Source: UBA7887 sp964408735 (lineage in GTDB: Bacteria > Pseudomonadota > Alphaproteobacteria > UBA7887). From it: a stretch of 64,000 nt of DNA. The notes under the pieces are model-generated. The model had not been told where the DNA came from, did not search any database, and saw nothing but the letters and a program-made list of their open reading frames with translations. Shown piece by piece: positions 8,590 to 16,995 of this stretch (positions are counted from its first letter, which is position 1; each line of letters opens with the position of its first letter). The translations under genes and the position numbers were made by a program. The stretch covers positions 11,646 to 75,645 of the forward strand of contig CAYPAX010000004.1 in assembly GCA_964408735.1 (NCBI GenBank). Direction: 5' to 3'.

Positions 8590-9942
8590 TTGGCCTACGA
8601 CTACGACCTGGTCACCATAGGTGCCGGCTCGGGAGGCGTCGCCGCCTCCCGGCGCGCCGGTGCCTATGGTGCGCGGGTGGCCATTTGCGAGGAGGGGCGT
8701 GTCGGCGGCACTTGCGTGCTGCGCGGCTGCGTGCCGAAGAAGCTGCTGGTCCATGCCTCGCATGTCCGCGAGGAGATCGAGGATGCGGCAGGTTACGGCT
8801 GGACCATTCCTGATGTGCAATTCGATTGGCCGACACTGATCGCCAACAAGAACACCGAGCTCGACCGCCTCGAAGGCATCTACAATTCCATGCTCTCCAA
8901 TGCCAGCGTCGAGACCCTGGCGGGGCGGGGCGCGCTGGTGGATGCCCATACGGTCGAGGTCGGCGGCCGCAAGGTGACGGCCGAGCGCGTGCTGGTCGCC
9001 ACCGGCGGCTGGCCCGAGGTGCAACCCTTTCCCGGCCAGGAATACGTCATCAGCTCGAACGAGGCGCTCGACCTGCCGGCCTTTCCGGAGCGCGTCGTCA
9101 TCGCCGGCGGCGGCTATATCGCTGTCGAGTTCGCCGGCATCTTCAGCCAGCTCGGCGCCGAGGTAACCATCATCATCCGCGGCGATCACGTGCTGCGCGG
9201 TTTCGACCACGATCTGCGCCTGCATCTGGAAGAGGAGATGGCGCGCAGCGGCGTCACCGTCCGAGCCGGCTGCAAGGTCACCGAGGTGCGCCGGGACGGC
9301 AACGCCCATGCCGTGGATACCACCGATGGTGTGACCCTCGCCGCCGATGCGGTGCTGTTCGCCACGGGCCGCAAGCCCAATACGTCCGGTATCGGCCTGG
9401 CCGAAGCGGGCGTGGTGATGGCGGATAACGGCGCCATCGTGGTGGACGAGGACTTGCAGACGACGCAGCCGGGCATCTACGCCATCGGCGACTGCACCGA
9501 CCGCAACAATCTCACCCCTGTCGCCATCGCCGAGGGCAGGGCCCTGGCCGAGACCTGGTTTAACGGCAATCCCCAGCGTGTCGATTATGCCGATATCGCC
9601 ACGGCGGTATTCAGCCAACCGCCCATCGGCACGGTGGGGCTGACCGAGCAGGCGGCGCGGCTGGCTTTCCCGTCGATCGATATCTACCGCTCGGCCTTCC
9701 GCCCGCTGAAGAATACGCTCAGCGGCAATCCGGGGCGGACGATGATGAAGCTGGTGGTGGACCGCGACAGCGACCGCGTGCTCGGCTGCCACCTGATCGG
9801 TGCCGACGCGCCCGAGATCGTGCAGGGCATAGCCATCGCCCTTAAATGCGGCGCGACAAAAGCCCAGTTCGACGCCACAATGGCTATCCATCCCACGGCC
9901 GCGGAGGAACTGGTGACCATGTATATGCCTGTAGAATCTTAA
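8590..9942 (+). CDS. gor: glutathione-disulfide reductase
   Basis: This flavoprotein reduces GSSG to GSH with NADPH. The 450-aa sequence has the FAD-binding IGAGSGGVAASRRAG, the redox-active disulfide GGTCVLRGCVPKKLL, the NAD(P) domain GGGYIAVEFAG, the second FAD motif YAIGDCTDR, and the C-terminal dimer-interface His-Glu motif MAIHPTAAEEL. The start is a TTG codon giving MAYDYDLVTIGAG; there is no ATG that would preserve the FAD motif. It lies 6 nt after gabD and probably shares its transcript. Confidence 0.93.
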   Translation: MAYDYDLVTIGAGSGGVAASRRAGAYGARVAICEEGRVGGTCVLRGCVPKKLLVHASHVREEIEDAAGYGWTIPDVQFDWPTLIANKNTELDRLEGIYNSMLSNASVETLAGRGALVDAHTVEVGGRKVTAERVLVATGGWPEVQPFPGQEYVISSNEALDLPAFPERVVIAGGGYIAVEFAGIFSQLGAEVTIIIRGDHVLRGFDHDLRLHLEEEMARSGVTVRAGCKVTEVRRDGNAHAVDTTDGVTLAADAVLFATGRKPNTSGIGLAEAGVVMADNGAIVVDEDLQTTQPGIYAIGDCTDRNNLTPVAIAEGRALAETWFNGNPQRVDYADIATAVFSQPPIGTVGLTEQAARLAFPSIDIYRSAFRPLKNTLSGNPGRTMMKLVVDRDSDRVLGCHLIGADAPEIVQGIAIALKCGATKAQFDATMAIHPTAAEELVTMYMPVES

Positions 9943-9992
9943 CTATTATCTTTAGAATATAACTGTAACACTCTGATATAAGGGCATATACG

Positions 9993-11630
9993 ATGACGGA
10001 AAGGCCTAGGGGGCTGAAGTTCTGGGGCTGGGGTTACGCTGACGAGACGGTCGGTGACGACGAGGTCGGCGAAGTCGTGCAGCATGTCTTCGGCAAGCTC
10101 GGCGTGGCGCCGCCCGAGGCCGCGCCGGGGCCGCAACTTTCCGACATCGTGCTGGCGCCGCCGCGGGTATCCGTGCCGGCCGCCTTGCAGGATCTATGCA
10201 GCATCCATCCGCGTGACAGGGTGTCCCACACCTACGGCAAGTCGTTCATCGACTACGTACGCACCCTGAAGCGTGACTTCGCCCCGGCGCCCGATGTCAT
10301 CGCCTACCCAGAGACCGAGCAGCAGGTTATCGATTTTCTCGACTGGGGCACCCAGCAAGGTCTGGCCGTGGTGCCCTTCGGGGCCGGCTCGTCGGTGGTC
10401 GGCGGCATCGAGCACGAAGACCATGGCAGCGATCGCGGCAGGCTGACCATAGACCTGCGCAAGCTGGACCAGGTGCTGGAGGTCGACAAGACGTCACGCG
10501 CGGCGCGCATTCAGGCCGGCATATTCGGCCCGGCGCTCGACGCCGCGCTGAAGCCCCACGGGCTGACCCTGCGACACTTTCCGCAATCCTACGAGTTCTC
10601 CACGCTGGGAGGGTGGATCGCCACACGCTCGGGCGGCCATTACGCCACGCTCTATACCCATATCGACGATTTCGTCGAAAGCCTGCGCACGGTAACGCCC
10701 GCCGGCATCATGGAGTCGCGGCGTCTGCCGGGCTCCGGGGCAGGGCCCAGCCCGGATCGCTTGATGATCGGCTCCGAGGGCATTCTCGGCATCATCACCG
10801 AGGCCTGGATGCGCTTGCAGGACCGGCCCACCTTCCGCGCCGGCACCGCCGTGCAGTTCGACGACTTCCACAAGGCGGCAGAGGCCGTGCGCGCGGTCTC
10901 ACAAGCCGGGTTGTTCCCCAGCAACTGCCGGCTGGTCGATGCCAACGAGGCGGCCATGAGCCGGGCCGGCGACGGCAGTGCCCATTTGATGGTGCTGGCC
11001 TTCGAATCGGCGGATCACGAGGTCGGGCCGTGGATGGACCGGGCGCTGGAATGCGCTTTCGACCATGGCGGCAGCGTGCCTGAGGAGAGCGGCGGCGAGG
11101 GGCACAAGTCTGGGGCGGCGGGGCGCTGGCGAAACGCCTTCATGCGCATGCCCTATTACCGCGACGCGGTGATCTCGCGCGGCGTCATCCAGGACACCTT
11201 CGAGACCTCAATCACCTGGGACCGCTTTGCCGAGTTCCACGCCAATGTCAAAGCGGCGGCCGAGGATGCCATCCGGCGTGTGACCGGCCATGAGGGCCTG
11301 GTGACCTGCCGCTTCACCCACACCTATCCGGACGGCCCGGCGCCCTATTTCACCTTCCATGCCCTGAGCAATGTGAATGTCATGCTGGAGCACTGGAAGG
11401 AGATCAAGCAGGCGGCATCGGAAGCGCTGATAGCCAATGGCGGCACGATTACGCATCACCACGCCGTCGGCCGCGACCATCGTCCCTGGTACGAGCAGCA
11501 ACGCCCCGAGTTGTTCGCCGATGCGCTTGCCGCGGCAAAGCATCGTCTCGATCCCGACAGCCTGTTGAACCCCGGTATCCTGATCGACCCCGAGCACTAC
11601 GAGCAAAAAGCCAAGCGGGTCGAGTTGTGA
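9993..11630 (+). CDS. FAD-binding oxidoreductase, alkyldihydroxyacetonephosphate synthase-like
   Basis: The 545-aa product has a PCMH-type FAD-binding domain (PDVIAYPETEQQVIDF, VPFGAGSSVVGG) and the FAD-oxidase C-terminal domain. The HHHAVGRDHRPW segment and the TYPDGPAPYFTF stretch are characteristic of the AGPS (alkylglycerone-phosphate synthase) branch, and the end LDPDSLLNPGIL is typical of the wider family. Bacterial members are often flavin oxidases or dehydrogenases of hydroxy acids, and ether-lipid synthesis should not be assumed. Its stop overlaps the GTG start of the next gene, so the two are translationally coupled. The 50-bp gap before it is AT-rich. Confidence 0.82.
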   Translation: MTERPRGLKFWGWGYADETVGDDEVGEVVQHVFGKLGVAPPEAAPGPQLSDIVLAPPRVSVPAALQDLCSIHPRDRVSHTYGKSFIDYVRTLKRDFAPAPDVIAYPETEQQVIDFLDWGTQQGLAVVPFGAGSSVVGGIEHEDHGSDRGRLTIDLRKLDQVLEVDKTSRAARIQAGIFGPALDAALKPHGLTLRHFPQSYEFSTLGGWIATRSGGHYATLYTHIDDFVESLRTVTPAGIMESRRLPGSGAGPSPDRLMIGSEGILGIITEAWMRLQDRPTFRAGTAVQFDDFHKAAEAVRAVSQAGLFPSNCRLVDANEAAMSRAGDGSAHLMVLAFESADHEVGPWMDRALECAFDHGGSVPEESGGEGHKSGAAGRWRNAFMRMPYYRDAVISRGVIQDTFETSITWDRFAEFHANVKAAAEDAIRRVTGHEGLVTCRFTHTYPDGPAPYFTFHALSNVNVMLEHWKEIKQAASEALIANGGTITHHHAVGRDHRPWYEQQRPELFADALAAAKHRLDPDSLLNPGILIDPEHYEQKAKRVEL

Positions 11631-12487
11631 AATATAGCGTCTGCAGCGGCGTTCTGCCCGAGCTCAAGCCGGAAGAGATCGTCGAGGTTCTGGCGCGGCA
11701 CGGCTATGACGGCGTCGAGTGGCGGGTCAATGGCGAGTACCATTTTCCCAAGGCGACCATCGACACCGAAGCGCCCCGCATCAAGGCGTTGTGCGATGCG
11801 CGGGGCATTGCCGTGGCCAGCCTCACCACCTTCGTCGAGCCCGACGATGACGACGACATCCGCCGCATGATCGCCGGCGCCCAGGGCATGGGCTGCGAGC
11901 GTTTCCGCTTTTTCAGCGGGCGCTACGACAAGGCGCTCGGTTACCGCGCCATTCTCGATGCCACCAAGGCGAAGCTTGCCAATGCCCAGCACCTGCTCGA
12001 CGGCAGCGGCGTCAAAGGGTTGATCGAGGTCCATTTCGGCACCATCGCCTGCAGCCCGGCAACCGCCCGCGAGCTGGTCGGCGAGTGCGATCCCGGCCTT
12101 ATCGGGGTGATCTGGGATCCCGGCAACATGGTAATCGAAGGCAGCATGGATTTGCAGATGAGCGTCGATATTCTGGGCGAATACATCGACCACGTGCACG
12201 TCAAGAACACGCGCTGGGAGCCGCTCGAGGACGGCACGTGGCGCTGGCGCTTCGACGAGCTGGCCGAAGGCACGCTGGATTGGGGCGAGGCCATCGCCGG
12301 GCTCAAGCGCATCGGCTATGACGGCTACCTATCGTTCGAGAACCTCTACCGCGTGCCGGTCAAGCACCGCGGCTTCATCGGCGAAGACCTGACTGTCGGC
12401 TCCGATTCGATCCGCGACGTCGACCAGCGCCTGGCCGACGAGCTGGCCCATACCAAGGCGCTGGTCGCCGAGGCCGGCGCCACATAA
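11627..12487 (+). CDS. sugar phosphate isomerase/epimerase family TIM-barrel protein
   Basis: This 286-residue protein looks like a xylose-isomerase-like TIM barrel. Metal-ligand type segments are visible: IEVHFGTIAC, VIWDPGNMV, DHVHVKNTRW and YLSFENLY. It begins with a GTG that overlaps the stop of the preceding flavoenzyme by 4 nt (GTGA). Family members isomerise or epimerise sugars, inositols or hydroxypyruvate; the substrate here is unknown. Coupling with an AGPS-like flavin enzyme suggests a shared pathway on a hydroxy acid or polyol, which is an inference. Confidence 0.78.
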   Translation: MKYSVCSGVLPELKPEEIVEVLARHGYDGVEWRVNGEYHFPKATIDTEAPRIKALCDARGIAVASLTTFVEPDDDDDIRRMIAGAQGMGCERFRFFSGRYDKALGYRAILDATKAKLANAQHLLDGSGVKGLIEVHFGTIACSPATARELVGECDPGLIGVIWDPGNMVIEGSMDLQMSVDILGEYIDHVHVKNTRWEPLEDGTWRWRFDELAEGTLDWGEAIAGLKRIGYDGYLSFENLYRVPVKHRGFIGEDLTVGSDSIRDVDQRLADELAHTKALVAEAGAT

Positions 12488-12490
12488 TCG

Positions 12491-12628
12491 GTGACAGTTA
12501 CCTATTATTCGTGGATTTTTTTTGAAACATCAATAGCTTATAAGGCTACGCCCATCATCGCTATAGCTACGGATTTCATAATACATTGATATTAAATGGA
12601 AATACGTCTAAGAATAGGTAACTGTCAC
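12491..12628. mobile_element. 138-bp MITE-like element with 16-bp terminal inverted repeats
   Basis: GTGACAGTTACCTATT at 12491-12506 is the exact reverse complement of 12613-12628. The interior is strikingly AT-rich compared with the flanking genes and has no coding potential. It sits in the convergent gap between the TIM-barrel gene and the DUF2088-like gene, 4 nt after the former's stop. The GTGACAGTTACC core resembles ends I recall from elements mobilised in trans by small transposases, but no target-site duplication is evident. It could also act as a bidirectional terminator. Confidence 0.6.
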
Positions 12629-12645
12629 AAATTTCATAGCTGGGT

Positions 12646-13911
12646 CTAGAAGGTCATGGCGCTGGGTTCGCCGGCGGCTTCCATGCGGGGATGCGCCGTG
12701 ATCTCGTCGAGCATGGGCTCGGAGACGTGGATGTCGACCAGCTCGAGGGTGTTGCGGATACGCACGATGCGCGTCGCCATGGGATCGGTGTTGTGCAGGG
12801 TCTTGACCGCTATGCGCACCGCCGCATCGCCGTCCTTCATGGTCAGGGGTATCTTGGCGCTTTCGAGATAGCTCGAGGTCACGACGTTGGAGAGCGTCAC
12901 GCTGAGGTCGGTGCGGTCGTAGAGGCGCTGGGTGATGACGTCGGCGCTGGCGAAACCCGTGGCATTGCCCTTGGTGGCGTCGTTGAGGTCGAGCAGCACC
13001 ATCTTGCGCACCCGCGGCTTGTCGAAGCCCTCGGCGCCGCGTGCGTTGCGCCCGGTGACGTTGGGGTCGGCGCCGGAGCCCGAAATGTTCTTGCCGATCT
13101 CGTCGACCACCAGCACGTCGATATCGTCAATCATGAGCCGCGCCATGAGCTCTTTCGAGCGCGCCTGCAGGGCCGATTCCCGCTCGAACAGCCCATCGGG
13201 CGTCATCGCCTCGACGATGGCGGTGGTGTCGAAGGCATCCTCGACCAGCCCGATACCGAAGAGGAACGGGATGCGGGCCATGAGCACCGATGCCGCGTGG
13301 GGAATGGCGCTGCCGAAATCGTCCATGGAATAGCCGCCATGGATGGCGCTGGCGCCGGCGATTTTGCCCATGCCGATGATCATCATCTTCTGCACGCCGC
13401 TCTCGACCGGGCCGCGATAGCTGGTATGGGGCTTGACCCGGTTGATGACCACCACGCCGTCGGCCGCGTGGGCGTATTTGTCCATATGGATGGGGATGCC
13501 CTGGTCTGTCTCGGCCACCACCACGGTCTCCATGGTGGCGCGCACGGGCGCACCGATTTCCGACTCGCTGACGCCATAGCCCGCCAGCAGGCCGGCCTGG
13601 GCTTCGGCATCGCCGCCGCCATGGCTGCCCATGGCCGGAAAGACGAATGGCTCGGCGCCGCGCGCCTTGAGCTCGGCCACCAGGGCCTTGACGGCGATAT
13701 CGATATTGGCGACTCCGCGGCTGCCGACGCCGATGGCGATGCTGGCGCCGGGCTTTACCGTGGCGCTGATTTCCGCCCGTGCCACCTGCTCCCTGACCGC
13801 GCCGGCGACATCCGCGATGGTGTGGCGCTCGAAATGCTGGCGCGCCGGCAGCATGCGGGGCAGGGCGAAATCGATGCCGCCGGGAATATTGATCTTCACG
13901 TCGGATAGCAT
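12646..13911 (-). CDS. DUF2088/LarA N-terminal-like (lactate racemase domain) protein
   Basis: The 421-aa protein resembles the family annotated as lactate-racemase-domain or DUF362/DUF2088 proteins. Conserved segments are FPAMGSHGGGDAEAQ (residues ~90-105) and the stretch INRVKPHTSYRGPVESG followed by MMIIGMGK, both typical of this family. LarA enzymes use a nickel-pincer cofactor; whether this protein binds it cannot be judged, and no larB, larC or larE is nearby. Function is therefore unassigned. It is transcribed divergently from the ExbB-like gene, with 127 bp between starts. Confidence 0.75.
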   Translation of the reverse strand: MLSDVKINIPGGIDFALPRMLPARQHFERHTIADVAGAVREQVARAEISATVKPGASIAIGVGSRGVANIDIAVKALVAELKARGAEPFVFPAMGSHGGGDAEAQAGLLAGYGVSESEIGAPVRATMETVVVAETDQGIPIHMDKYAHAADGVVVINRVKPHTSYRGPVESGVQKMMIIGMGKIAGASAIHGGYSMDDFGSAIPHAASVLMARIPFLFGIGLVEDAFDTTAIVEAMTPDGLFERESALQARSKELMARLMIDDIDVLVVDEIGKNISGSGADPNVTGRNARGAEGFDKPRVRKMVLLDLNDATKGNATGFASADVITQRLYDRTDLSVTLSNVVTSSYLESAKIPLTMKDGDAAVRIAVKTLHNTDPMATRIVRIRNTLELVDIHVSEPMLDEITAHPRMEAAGEPSAMTF

Positions 13912-14038
13912 GCGCTTTCTCCTTCAGGTCGCAGGCGGCGTATATAGCATGTCGCGGGCATCGGTTGCTGGCGGCAGCGCGCTATATTACTGTTCGCCGC
14001 CGTTACGCCTAGTGGGGCCTGAGAGGGGAGATTAGCGA

Positions 14039-14830
14039 GTGCAGCGAAATTCGTTCAGCCTATGGCGGGTTTTCCGCATCGAGGCACACCATCAGCTGTT
14101 GCTGAAATGGATGGTGATGGCGGCCGTGGCCGGATTCGCCTTCTTCATTGCGGCGGCCTATGGCCTGGTCGAGGAGGTCTTCAGCGTCGACCGGACCTAC
14201 ATTTCTCTCACCATCACGCTGCTCTTCCTCTTGACGAGCATTCATTGCCTGCTGCGCACGGTGTTCATCTCGCGGCAGCTGCATGTGGCCGGAGAAACGG
14301 GCCGCATGATCGCGAATGCGCCGCACGGCTTCGCGGTAGACGGCGCAGAGGTGCGTCTCGGCAGCGACCAGACCCTGCCCGGCGGCGTGCTGGCCGAGCA
14401 TGTGCGCGACCTCGTGCTCAAGGCGCGCACCAAGCCCGGGCGGCTCGACCAGACGCTGCTGCTCAAGGCCTTCGAGGAAAAGCTGCACGGCGCCCAGGCC
14501 ATCGGCTTTTTCATCTCCGAGACCCTGCTGCGGCTAGGCCTGCTGGGCACGGTCATCGGCTTCATCTTCATGCTGGCGCCGCTGACCAGCGTGCAGACCA
14601 TCGACGTGGCCCAGATGCGAGAGGTGCTGGCCTCCATGTCCGGCGGCATGGCGGTGGCGCTCTACACCACGCTGTGCGGCCTGGTCGGCGGCATTCTGCT
14701 CAAGCTGCAATATTATTTCCTCGACGGCGCCACAGAGGAGCTGGTGGCGACGGTGACCGAGATCACGGAAGTCTATGTGGTGCCGGTGCTGGAAGCGCCT
14801 GCGATGGAGGTTGCCCATGCTGCGGAGTAA
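14039..14830 (+). CDS. MotA/TolQ/ExbB-family proton channel protein
   Basis: The 263-residue membrane protein has about four hydrophobic segments (roughly residues 25-46, 52-74, 160-182 and 198-222). The last two carry the family signatures LGLLGTVIGFIFML and GGMAVALYTTLCGLVGG, as in ExbB/TolQ/MotA channels that convert proton flow into mechanical work. It starts with GTG after GAGAGGGGAG. The next gene begins 14 nt before this one ends and encodes a single-span ExbD/MotB-like protein, so the pair is translationally coupled. No TonB, Tol, Pal or flagellar genes are nearby, so the driven process is unknown. Confidence 0.85.
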   Translation: MQRNSFSLWRVFRIEAHHQLLLKWMVMAAVAGFAFFIAAAYGLVEEVFSVDRTYISLTITLLFLLTSIHCLLRTVFISRQLHVAGETGRMIANAPHGFAVDGAEVRLGSDQTLPGGVLAEHVRDLVLKARTKPGRLDQTLLLKAFEEKLHGAQAIGFFISETLLRLGLLGTVIGFIFMLAPLTSVQTIDVAQMREVLASMSGGMAVALYTTLCGLVGGILLKLQYYFLDGATEELVATVTEITEVYVVPVLEAPAMEVAHAAE

Positions 14831-15443
14831 CCGCCGCCGCGATACCACAGAGGCCTTCACGGACCTGCTGTTCAACGCCCTGCTCGGATTCGTCTTCATG
14901 TTCGCCGTAGCGGTGATCTTCATGAACCCGATCGCCAAGACCGGCGCCATCGAGACCAAGGCCGAATACATCATCACCGTCACCTGGCCCGAGGGAAATC
15001 CCTCCGACGTCGATACCTGGACCCAGGATCCGGCCGGCAATCTTACCTGGTACGCCGCCAAGGAAGCCGGGCTGATGCATCTCGACCGCGACGATACCGG
15101 CACCACGCGCGACATTCTCACCATCAACGGCGTCACGGTGGAGAATCCGCTGAACCAGGAGATCGTCTCGATCCGCGGCATCGTGCCGGGCGAGTGGACG
15201 GTCAACATCCAGATGTACGCCTATGACCCCACCGGGCTCGACGAGGCCTCGGCGACCGATCCGCCGGTGCCCGTGACCGTCAAGGTCGAGAAGATCAATC
15301 CGGTGGTCCGCGTGGTGTTCTACGACACCCTCATCCTGCGCGGCCAGGGCGACGAGGTGACCGCGGTGCGCTTCACCATCCAGCAGAACGGCGATGTGGC
15401 GGACATCAACCAGCTTCCCAAGAAGCTGTTCCGCGCCACCTGA
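14817..15443 (+). CDS. ExbD/MotB-like single-span partner of the proton channel
   Basis: The 208-aa protein has a short basic N-terminus, one membrane helix (about residues 16-37, LLFNALLGFVFMFAVAVIFM) and a periplasmic domain of about 165 residues. Asp16 in FTDLLFN sits at the mouth of the helix, where ExbD and MotB carry their proton-binding aspartate. The C-terminal domain is predicted beta-rich and shows no peptidoglycan-binding OmpA motif, so it differs from MotB and Pal. The ATG at 14817 overlaps the channel gene. I infer a stator pair with a novel periplasmic output. Confidence 0.65.
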   Translation: MLRSNRRRDTTEAFTDLLFNALLGFVFMFAVAVIFMNPIAKTGAIETKAEYIITVTWPEGNPSDVDTWTQDPAGNLTWYAAKEAGLMHLDRDDTGTTRDILTINGVTVENPLNQEIVSIRGIVPGEWTVNIQMYAYDPTGLDEASATDPPVPVTVKVEKINPVVRVVFYDTLILRGQGDEVTAVRFTIQQNGDVADINQLPKKLFRAT

Positions 15444-15453
15444 GGCCTGCGCT

Positions 15454-16311
15454 ATGGAAAACGATACCGTTCGGCCGCGGCGCAGCCTGATCTTCGCCCC
15501 CGGCAACAAGCCCGAGATGTTCCCCAAGGCGCTCAAGACCGGCGCCGATATCGTCACGGTCGATCTGGAGGACGCCGTCGCGCCCGAGCACAAGGACGAT
15601 GCGCGCGGCAAGACCTTGGCCTTGTTCGAAAGTGCCCAGGCCGATGACGGCATCGAGCGCATCGTGCGCATCAACTGCCTGCGCACGCCGGAGGGTCTGC
15701 GCGATGTGCTGGCTATCCTCGACAGCGAGACGCCGCCGCCGGCGCTGATGCTGACCAAGGTCAAGACGCCGGACGAGGTGCGCCTGCTCGACGAATTGCT
15801 GGGCAGTGGCCGCCACGCGCAAATCCGCTTCCACGTCATCATCGAGACCAATGACGGGCTCGATGCGGCATACGGGATCGCACGCTCGTCGCCGCGTATC
15901 GACTCGCTGCTGTTCGGCGCCGTCGACATGGCGGCAGAGCTGCGCACCGAAGTGAGCTGGGAGACCCTGCTCTATACGCGCTCGCGCCTGGTCCACGCGG
16001 CGGCGGGTGCCGATGTGGATCTGATCGACGTGCCCTTCCTCGATCTCGATGACCAGGCCGGGCTGGAGGCCGAGGCCAAGGCCTGCGCGGCGCTTGGTTT
16101 TACGGGCAAGGCGGCGATCCATCCCAAGCAGATCCCCGTCGTCAATGCCGTGTTCAGCCCGAGCCCAGAAGACCTGGAGCGGGCGCGGCGCATTATCGAT
16201 GCCTTCGAGACAGGCAATAGCGGCCTGGTGGTGATCGACGGCAAGCTGATCGAAAAGCCGGTCTTGCGCTCCATGTACCGCATGGTCGCGATCGCCGAGC
16301 GCATCGCATGA
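15454..16311 (+). CDS. HpcH/HpaI aldolase / CitE-type CoA ester lyase
   Basis: The 285-aa protein matches the CitE-like group (citrate lyase beta, malyl-CoA or citramalyl-CoA lyases). Motifs: RRSLIFAPGNKPEMFPKAL, VTVDLEDAVAP with the metal-binding acidic residues, and the C-terminal GKAAIHPKQIPVVN typical of the family. The exact CoA ester is not determinable. The ATG at 15454 is used, although the frame is open to 15394. It lies between the ExbD-like gene and a small membrane-protein gene, all on one strand with gaps of about 10 nt, so it appears embedded in that operon. Confidence 0.88.
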   Translation: MENDTVRPRRSLIFAPGNKPEMFPKALKTGADIVTVDLEDAVAPEHKDDARGKTLALFESAQADDGIERIVRINCLRTPEGLRDVLAILDSETPPPALMLTKVKTPDEVRLLDELLGSGRHAQIRFHVIIETNDGLDAAYGIARSSPRIDSLLFGAVDMAAELRTEVSWETLLYTRSRLVHAAAGADVDLIDVPFLDLDDQAGLEAEAKACAALGFTGKAAIHPKQIPVVNAVFSPSPEDLERARRIIDAFETGNSGLVVIDGKLIEKPVLRSMYRMVAIAERIA

Positions 16312-16322
16312 GAGGCTAGAAA

Positions 16323-16904
16323 GTGGCACCGGACTCAAACACGCTCATGCTCGGCGAGATAGAGCTGGTCGGCGCCTATGTGGTGGTGGCGACACTGCTG
16401 CTCACCATCGCCATCTGGAACCGCCAGCGCTGGTGGATCCGGGCCACCGCCATCACCATCACCTTCGCCTTCTTCTTCATCTCCTGGGTCTCGGTGCGCA
16501 ATCTGCTCGGCTGGCCGACGGAACAGGATCTGCCGGACCGCTTCGAGCTGCTTTTCGCCACGGTGCAGGAGCCGGACGAGGTCATGCGCACGCCCGGTGC
16601 CATTTATGTCTGGGCCATGACCCTGCCGGGCGAGGGCACGGTTTCCGAGTCCGATATCTATAATCCGGCGATGTTCGACACCCGCGTCGGCGCCGAGCAG
16701 ATGCCGCGTTCCTACAAGCTGCCCTATGACCGCACCACCCATCGCGAGATGCATGAAGCTGTCATCAAGATCGTTCAGGGCACGCGCCAAGTCGGCGTCA
16801 CCGACCGCAAGCCGAAAAAGCCCGGCGAAAGCGAGGACCAGTCCGAATTCAGCTTCTACGACCGCCCCGACCCCATCCTGCCGCCCAAGGCGGGCGAGCC
16901 TTAG
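16323..16904 (+). CDS. small membrane protein of unknown function
   Basis: I do not recognise this 193-aa protein. Two hydrophobic helices near the N-terminus (about residues 15-31 and 42-60) would form a hairpin, leaving a soluble C-terminal part of about 130 residues that ends in a charged, proline-rich tail (KKPGESEDQSEF; PDPILPPKAGEP). The start is GTG at 16323, 11 nt after the CitE-type gene. Its place at the end of the channel/partner operon suggests an accessory subunit of that complex, which is inference only. Confidence 0.7.
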   Translation: MAPDSNTLMLGEIELVGAYVVVATLLLTIAIWNRQRWWIRATAITITFAFFFISWVSVRNLLGWPTEQDLPDRFELLFATVQEPDEVMRTPGAIYVWAMTLPGEGTVSESDIYNPAMFDTRVGAEQMPRSYKLPYDRTTHREMHEAVIKIVQGTRQVGVTDRKPKKPGESEDQSEFSFYDRPDPILPPKAGEP

Positions 16905-16995
16905 GGACTGCACACCGCTGCATCTCGGTATTATTTGTTGGTGCTCGGCTGGTTCGGCTTACCTTTAAAGCGGGAAGAGAAGGTAGGGAAAGACG

